Both the position numbers and the translations under genes were made by a program. A stretch of DNA of 64,000 bases from Opeltia flavorubescens. Its lineage: Eukaryota > Ascomycota > Lecanoromycetes > Teloschistales > Teloschistaceae. The DNA is taken from positions 124,001 to 188,000 of the forward strand of contig KE546976.1 of assembly GCA_000442125.1 (NCBI GenBank). Reading direction: 5' to 3'. Below, piece by piece: positions 56,821 to 64,000 of this stretch. Each line of letters begins with the position of its first letter. Position 1 is the stretch's first letter. Under the pieces are notes generated by a model that made no database searches, was not told the origin of the DNA, and saw only the letters and a program-made list of their open reading frames with translations.

Positions 56821-59367
56821 GTCGACGAACGTATTGATAGTGGTGGGATAATATCTTCTGGGAATAAGGGGCTAAAGGAAAGAGCTAACGGCATAGAGGT
56901 CTTACTCTAGATGTCTAAGGGAGGGTGTGACAAGATAGGCCGAGATGGAATGCCAGATTAGGATATCAGTGATGAATCACCACGATAAATGCACGAGAGA
57001 TGTAGTAGATGCTGGAACCAGGTTGCTTATATCGAAAATGGCGCAGGAAGATCTCGATTCGACGGTGACTGAAGTCCATCCGAACGGGGCTCGGATAACA
57101 TTCTCGACAACCTAGACCAGTCAGAGTTTGCAAGGCTCGAATAGCACTCTTGTCTCAGGTCGTCCGCGTCCGGGAGCTTATCAGGTACTCAATGGGGTCT
57201 ATGCACCTTGTAGATTTAGCGTCCCGAGGGTCAGGTAAACAGCGTAGATTATGATGATGAGGCGGCTGATTGTGAGTTGTTGAGTATTGTCCACGTATCC
57301 AACAAACGTTTTGATTGCTCAAGACCAGAAGACTCTGACGCGAATAGGGAGCAAGTATGCATAGCAGGTGCGTCGAAACACGGAGGAAGCGACTATCCTG
57401 ATCTGCTGCGCCGTTGCCAGATTCGCTTGAGGCTGTCAAAATGGGTCTGGTATTGCGGTTTGGGGCCATTATCGCGTACCTGAATGACCCCCAAAAGGAT
57501 CGACATGGATTAAGGTCGACAAGAGGAACCGGAAGGCTATCCAACCTTCGGAGTCCGGATGAAAGTATCGTTACGTGTCTTGGCCGCCCAGAGACTAATC
57601 GTCTCGTCTACTCCCGCCCGCACGAATTAGCTTTCCAGCTCAACCGAAGATGTAGGGTATGGCTAAAGATATAGTCGCGCCAGCTGGGTCTACCATGTAT
57701 GCAGAACGACGCGTCGAGAGATTTGTATTGGTATCTAGCCTTTTGCAATCGCAGGAAGACTGCATAGACTGGAACCATGCCCATGTGCTTTGATCGACTG
57801 GCTCTGCCATTGTACAATTACAATATGCTTTTAATCAATATCCTTGACATTATGCACAAGGAGCACGTCTGAACGCCCTGATTTCTTAGCCATCAGATGG
57901 AAGGTGATTTCTCTCCTCAGGAGGGACGCTTGAGCCCGTATGCAGTATCGAGATGGCCAGGACGTTCGTAGGCCAATGTGGTCGAGCTGGTGAGACAAAA
58001 CAGCAAGTCATCTCGAGCTCGTCCATACTCGTAGGTCACGGTTCTTGCTATCGGTCCGGGAAGATTCGAGTAGAGTACCGTGTAAGCTGCCAAGATGTGG
58101 TTGTCAGCTGCAGGCTCATCGCAGGGTAGGAGGATATGCAGAGGAGATGGTGTTGATCACCGCCTATCACTGCACATCGAACACATGGCTCATCTTGCCT
58201 TGCAGATAGGGCAGAATACAGGACCAGGAGAAGATGGAAGCAAATAACTTATTCGGAAGCGACCCAATGGTTGGGTTCGGACGACGGTGCAGTGGAAGGA
58301 TGACTGAACTCCATGGTCCGACAACAATGACGTTGCGCTAAGCTCCAAGCTGATTGGGTTAGCGTCTCCACTTTAAATAGTATGTCTACAGGGTAATCTC
58401 TGTGTGATGTGACGCCGAACGGCTGCGCCAGCGGAATGACGGGATAGCCGTTGCACATAATTCCCATTACTTGCGTGACCAGCCTGATCTACGACAGGAT
58501 GGGAATCCTTCACTTAATTCGACCGTGTGTCAACTTCGCCGTCATTAGTGCTTCGTAAGTGAGCGACGGGAGCATGACCGGCGGACCGTTAGCAGCACGC
58601 CATCCGTCACGTCTTCATGATAGCTGGCTGACATTCGGTTGCTGGTCCGTGGAGGGAAGAGGGTCCAGATTGCGCTATATCCCTAGACGCATACATCTCG
58701 CCTGCCACATCGTATCCCAGGCAAACGTCCGTTGATCATTCGCTTCAGCATGTAACCTCAAAGGCCCAAGGAACAGGCTATGATCGACCGTAGTCCGGAA
58801 ACTTCATAACCCATCGCCGCCTTACTGCATGCTGGGCTTGCAGACGACAACGGAGGTATGTGCGTTATCTGCATAATGTACCACCGTGGCCGCCGTCGCG
58901 GTCCAGTCCCATTCCATCTGTGCATGCTGATGGGTGTATTCCCAAACGGTGGAATACCTGTCGTCATGTATCTATCGAACTCATTCACTATACATTTATG
59001 GAAGGTGAATCCTTATCCGCGGACTTTGACGCAAAACCGCCGATGAGGTTCAGATTTGTATGCATAGCTGGGGATGATCGGTAGACAAGGGAAGTATGGT
59101 CGTTGGGACGGAATCAGACAGTTCCTGTCTTTTGCAAAGCTGGCACAGCGTCGCACAACAGCATCCATCTATCATGGGAGCCTTTTCGGTGATTATCGTT
59201 GAATCTAATATCATTTGGCATGAACGTATCGTGAAAGTCGTCAATGCTCAATTTACATTATGTCCAAACCGAGGCACCCTAGTGTAGGAGCTCTAACCTC
59301 CAGCGCTATGCAACAAACGCCGGGAGTACGCAGTAGGGAATCGAAAAACAAGCAACGGAACGGCACA
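56821..59367. other. Gene-poor region between PKS and MbL-TE genes
   Basis: About 2.5 kb containing the PKS promoter and the 3' end of the lactamase gene. Only short frames are present. I see no regulator, transporter or tailoring enzyme, and no clear transposon ends. Confidence 0.45.
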
Positions 59368-60389
59368 CTATCTCGCCCCAATCTCATTAATAAACCACTT
59401 CTTGGCACCGCCGGCAAGCTCGAAGCCCACCTTGCCGTCACCCGCCAGTTTTCCCAACACCTCTCCTGTGAAAGGCTCCAAAACCTTTTCGCTCACCTCC
59501 GTGTCCATTCCTTCACCATGGACGGCAACAACAAGGTCTTTGACAGTGGTACTACCTTTACCGCGCCGCCCAGAACTTCGCTCGGCCTCTTTTATGCCTT
59601 TTAGCGATTTGAGAATTTGGCGTTCACGCCGTTCTTTCTGACCCAGATATTCCTGGATTTTCGCTTTGAGACTCGCAATAACCGCGCCGTGGGCGGGATA
59701 GCCCCTTTCGCAGTCCTGTTCCCGCATTCGCCGTAAAGACTCCATATATTCCCCGAGCACTTCGACCGCGCTAGTCCCGTGGCCCAGGACGTTGTCTCCT
59801 GTGAACATTGCGTTTTCTTCTTGCAAGATGAAGCTCATGTGATCGTGAGAATGTCCTGGGGTATGGAGAGCTTTGATTGTCGCTCCTTCCACGGCGATGA
59901 TCTGGCCATCTTCAATCGGCTGTTGTCCTTCGTCAGGTGAATTTTTGTAGATTCCAGTGGACAAATCTGGATATAGCTTGAGGAGACCGGGCACCCCACC
60001 AGTATGGTCGCCGTGCCAGTGAGTGAGAAGGACGTGTGATAATGAGATGTTTTCCGCTGCTAACAATTCTTGTATGGCGTCTGTCCAGCATTCGAAGCCT
60101 TGACCAGCATCGACTAGTAGTCGTTTGGCTCCGGTGCCCACAATGTAGGTGTTTGTCCCTTGTAGTGTGAACTATTGATCTTCGTTAGTGATACTGCTGT
60201 GGACGGACTGGAGAATTGCTGTACCTTGCCAGGATTCCCACCCAATACTCTAATCACCCTCGGACTTATACGCTCAGTGTTTGGCAGAGAAGGTAAATGG
60301 CTCGTCTGTGAAGATAGGTATTCGTCGAATGCACATGCATTGAAATTTTTGTTGATCTGGCGATATCCGCCTTCACCGCCTTTAGACAT
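59368..60389 (-). CDS. Metallo-beta-lactamase-type thioesterase (atrochrysone carboxyl ACP thioesterase-like)
   Basis: Model: complement(join(59368..60171, 60225..60389)), intron of 53 nt (GTACAG..CAATAG), phase 0; 322 aa, the usual length. The zinc motif THWHGDHTGG is at 105-114 (His106, His108, Asp110, His111). It is preceded by FTLQGTNTYIVGTG and LLVDAGQGF and followed by ALHTPGHSHDHMSF and the MFTGDNVLGHG strand with the bridging Asp. YPAHGAVI supplies the last His. Such enzymes (ACTE, MdpF, TpcB types) hydrolyse the ACP-bound product of TE-less non-reducing PKSs. It sits 2.5 kb upstream of the PKS on the same strand, matching the two-component arrangement. Relatives include LACTB2-like hydrolases, but the context favours the PKS role. 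The start at 60389 gives MSKGGEGGYRQINK. Confidence 0.9.
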
Positions 60390-63300
60390 GTCTGATGTAT
60401 AGAGAAAAATTTGGTGTATCGTAGAGAGCTTTGACGAGTAGAGATGGTGAATGACAATTGTCAAAGGAGACACAGCTTCGGATCCATAATATAATAATGT
60501 TGTCCGCGAACTGTCGGGGGACCTGCATCAGGCTGCAAGATGGCATCATTGTCGAGTACATCAGCTCATGGCCAGTCAAGGGTGCATGCTCGAGGTTTAA
60601 TTCCGCCATGCGGAAGGCCGGGGGTATCTTAGTCAAGACATATCCGCCGGGTGTGGCACGGCATTGGGACACTGCTGATAAACGGAGACACCCGTGCTAG
60701 TGATTAGCAGAGTACATGAAACCGTGCAATAGGAGTCAGGGATCCACATCGCTACATGAACGAAGAAGCCCAAGAAAGATTGTCGGTATGCCGAGCTTGA
60801 TCCGAAGTCCGCTGTAGGGCAGGTTTCCAATCAGTATCGGCAACAATTGTGTTCGTATAACCTTCGAGCTGCTGAATCTGTAACGAGGCTTTCGAGACAC
60901 ATCGTCGATTGTCGATGGTAAGAGTTCTGTAACCATTAGGATGGAAGCGGCTGGAAGTTGAGCAGGCAACAATTGGACAATTTAGCTTACATAATCAGTC
61001 AGGGTCCTCGCACAAGCTAAATCATTTCCATCAACTCATACATGAGGTGGGATAGATTTATTGATTATGCCAGAGGTGCATCATCCTACTCAAGCTTCTA
61101 GAGATCAAACTTTGATATCAAAAGCGTACAAGCAATATGGAGTCAGGGTCTCCTGGCGCCCAATTATTTTTCCTCGGGAATTTTTTGATGCATGGACGAC
61201 GACAACAACCTGCATCTGCAGCATGCCATAAATTGAAGGTGGTCACATCATGGGGGAAGACCCTGTCTTCGAAAATACACTACAACCATTGATAAGGCAA
61301 AGTCCCTCAGAATATTACTTGCATGCATATGGCTGGGATCGAATCCCTGGACGACTCTGCGATGTTGTCCTTGAAGATATCTCACCTGCATTGCCTCGAA
61401 CTCGATGGAAGCCAGGAGTTGACTTCCTTGGCTACCTGACCGAAGCGCGTTCCATCTGATAGTAACTGCAAGGCAGCAATATCACAACAGCAACGCACCG
61501 TCGTGCTGGCGACAGATCGAGACCATATCTTACGACGTGGAGCATCATCGATTCGCGGTTGAGGATCTCGACATATCGATCGACCAAGGTTTCGAACATT
61601 ACGAATGATCACCTTACCTGCCCTACTCGAACACCCACAACGCCCATATGCGACCGGATACTGGGCTTCAAGGTTCGGTTCTTGAGTTGTCGAGCTCGTT
61701 CAATCGTCATGCGTCTTCACTATTCAAATTCGAGGATTCAATTGCCTGCCGAGGGAACAACTTTCTATTACAAAACCTACATCGCAATCTTATTGATTGT
61801 TCGACGCAAGAGGTGGGATCTTGGGGTAGCCCTTGCCGTCGAATGTTATCTCCGAAGGGCCGCATACATTCTTTGGTAGCCAGTGATTGATTCCGGGCTG
61901 AAAGGTCTCGCTCCCGGGAAGGTTCGGTGAAGTTTGTTAATTGAATCTCCGATCTATTGCTCCTTTGCTGTTGTGGAGATTATGTCGGGTACCTTCATTC
62001 ACTGGTTAATTTGCAGTGATCGTAGGTTTCTACCCGAGAGTTAAACATATCACCGCCGTTACGACGCAAGCACCCTGTTCGGGACTAAGCATCTGAAGTT
62101 TAAAAGACAAGCATAATCACGATTGTCCCGACCTTTCAGCCGAGAATCCCCGATTTACTTGGAACCAATACACGTATCAAGCGGTTGCAGTCTGCCGTTC
62201 CCTGGAAATAGTCTTCGATCTCGTCCTTTCAGGTGAATGCTTGAAGGGTTACAGCCTGGACCTACGGATAAGGGAAACGCACATAGAAGCCATTCTGTTT
62301 TCTATTGTGTCACGTACCACAATGCATGTACCACCTTATCGCATCTCGCCTTGTTCTCAACGGCGGTCGAAATTTACAAAGACCATGAGCAATGCAATGT
62401 CCGAGTATGGTGATTGACAACGTAGTTGAGCGAAGTATATTACCGTATGCTATTGTGCCGAACAATGGTAATCTGCATACGAGATTCTTTCAGTCAATGC
62501 AAACATGGATTAGCATAGGGTCATGGGGCCAACGGCGACGTGGTCAACGGCATGCAAGCTGATCGCGATGATTGAACATGCACCATGGAGTAAAAGACAC
62601 CATAGTATAATAGTAAATATGAATCACAAGAATTTACAATAATGAATGCATCTTACGGAAGGTATGTATTTGCGTCCCGCCTCCGAGGCACTACAACAGA
62701 ATGATACTCCCGGGAAGTCCTTCGAAAGCGGCCCGCGGCGGAGCGCTCCAATGTCTTAATTTATACTTCACCGGCTGTAAAGCACTAAACCCTGAGGAAA
62801 TCCCGGATTGTTGATAATCGCATAACGGGGAGGGAATTCACATTTTATGCTTTCATAACTTATGTCTGCAGCTAATGGAGGCTCATTGAACGCCAAGTGA
62901 CGGGATTTGTGACAAGCCTTGGCATGGATCTGCTCACGTCAGAAGCATAGATTGGCTGAAACGCTGAGTCATAGGAGGATTGAGCACACCGACATGATAC
63001 GTTTCGGCATCCTTGAGACGATTCCGATGCTCGTGAAATTTTCTTCCCGAAACTGTAAAACTTGCACCATGGAACTGATCAAGAGTTTGCATCGTTGAAT
63101 CGAAGCTGATGGAGAATAGGAGAACGTGAAATGTGTTTGTAGTCAACCAATCGCAATGTCCGGGAAGCAATGACCGTGCCTCTTGCTAGAAAGTTCCAAC
63201 AGAAAACTGCCCTGTACCAATGTCTCGCAGCTATCGATGTCACTCTCCCGTGATAGCCCTATCTTCGAGTCGTCAATCTACCGAGAGATGACGGATAAGG

Positions 63301-63855
63301 TTGCTTCCATGGGCCGTTAATGATTCGAGAAGCGCTAGAAGCCACGTGTGTCAGATTGACAAACTGCATTAGACTCATCGGATCGGGTACCAAAAGTCAG
63401 ATTGGCTAAGATAGCGCCCGTGTCCGTCCTCACTTAGAACCTAACTATTCAGACCTATCACTTCAGTGTAGATACTTCTCTGATACTCCTTGAATTTCGA
63501 TACTCTGATGCGGAATCAGGATGGGAAACAAAAACAATAGGAATTCTCGGATTTTCGAAATCTTCGTAACAGAATCCGATGCCTGCTAGCATCGTGATCC
63601 TGCCAAAATAAGCTGACTGGAGCCTCCACACATCCTTGTTTGATTGGATATTCTTTATTTTGATCGGATCGAATTCCTCCGCGTGTTATTGGCAGAGGAT
63701 GCGATGCCGTCATCAGGCCTTTATTCGGATAAGTGTCCGCTCGGCATTCCCTATGAGGCGCATTAGTGACAAGGCCCGGACTTCTTTCCTCGCTCCGTCG
63801 CTCTCATCGCAATGCCCAAACAGTGAGCTGAGTGAGCCTGCACAAGGCAGTCGCA
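60390..63855. other. Gene-poor region right of the polyketide genes
   Basis: About 3.5 kb with no frame above 106 codons and no domain recognised. It contains the lactamase gene's promoter. Some frames (60736-60972 minus; 61648-61890 plus) look faintly protein-like and may be relics, but nothing is identifiable. Confidence 0.45.
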
Positions 63856-64000
63856 ATGGATCCAGCCACCCAGCATCGGAAGGCACGAACCCCCGCGGGA
63901 TCAGCTATGATTACCATTACACCTCCTGCTGACGCTATCCTGTCTTGGGGTGAATCCCTGTCCTTGAAGAACAAAATCACTGCTATCTTGTCTCACTTCC
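63856..64000 (+). CDS. 5' end of an unknown protein (partial, runs off the window)
   Basis: An ATG at 63856 opens a frame of 48 codons that continues to the window edge: MDPATQHRKARTPAGSAM, then a hydrophobic/polar segment including PPADAILSWGESLSLKNKITAI and LSHF. There is no signal peptide. Candidate upstream start context is CGCAATGG. I do not recognise the family. The gene would lie next to the polyketide genes on the right and deserves identification from the adjoining sequence. Confidence 0.35.
   Translation, partial: MDPATQHRKARTPAGSAMITITPPADAILSWGESLSLKNKITAILSHF

Noticed and set aside
1-64000. CRISPR arrays, bacterial operons, plasmid or phage elements, insertion sequences with inverted ends
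   Set aside because: None seen. Genes have spliceosomal introns throughout and no direct-repeat array is visible.

Overview
The window is nuclear DNA of a filamentous ascomycete (Pezizomycotina). Genes are split by short introns, mostly 48-100 nt, with GT..AG borders and CTAAC/CTAAT-like branch sites. Both strands are coding without operons. The gene set is typical of the group: a class I-III chitin synthase, fungal 7TM proteins, a CE16 esterase and a non-reducing polyketide synthase. A leotiomycete-type genome is my guess, but the sequence alone does not settle the class. Three ambiguous bases (9348, about 19897, 26471) and one or two apparent single-base frame changes suggest draft-quality sequence.

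Left part (0-32 kb) is a compact housekeeping block. It starts with the 3' end of an unknown gene with a Glu/Lys-rich tail. Then come a Sld7-like replication factor (5' end disturbed), Elongator subunit Elp5, the U4/U6.U5 27K splicing protein, a 7TM receptor-like protein, a small secreted protein, an ankyrin protein with a possible frame-broken coding tail behind it, Vps55, Sec22, an unknown protein, an MMtag-domain protein, tyrosyl-DNA phosphodiesterase 1, an ASXH/DEUBAD protein, Mediator subunit Med6, an F-box protein, a GDSL/CE16 esterase, a lone 275-codon frame and a divergent short-chain dehydrogenase.

Middle part (32-48 kb) holds a fungal rhodopsin-domain membrane protein, the bifunctional p-aminobenzoate synthase, a chitin synthase, and a FAD oxidoreductase divergent from it. 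These are followed by a DUF1772 (anthrone-oxygenase-like) membrane protein and a cysteine-rich secreted protein.

Right part (49-60.4 kb) is the main accessory region: an EthD-domain protein, a SAT-KS-AT-PT-ACP non-reducing polyketide synthase without thioesterase, and a stand-alone metallo-beta-lactamase thioesterase, all on the minus strand. This is the core of an atrochrysone/anthraquinone-type pathway. The PKS would build the octaketide, the lactamase-type enzyme would release it as atrochrysone carboxylic acid, the EthD protein would be the candidate decarboxylase, and the nearby DUF1772 protein is a candidate for anthrone-to-anthraquinone oxidation. No cluster-specific regulator or transporter lies in the window. 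The PKS and lactamase genes sit in gene-poor DNA (56.8-59.4 and 60.4-63.9 kb). A new open frame starts at 63856 and runs off the right edge.
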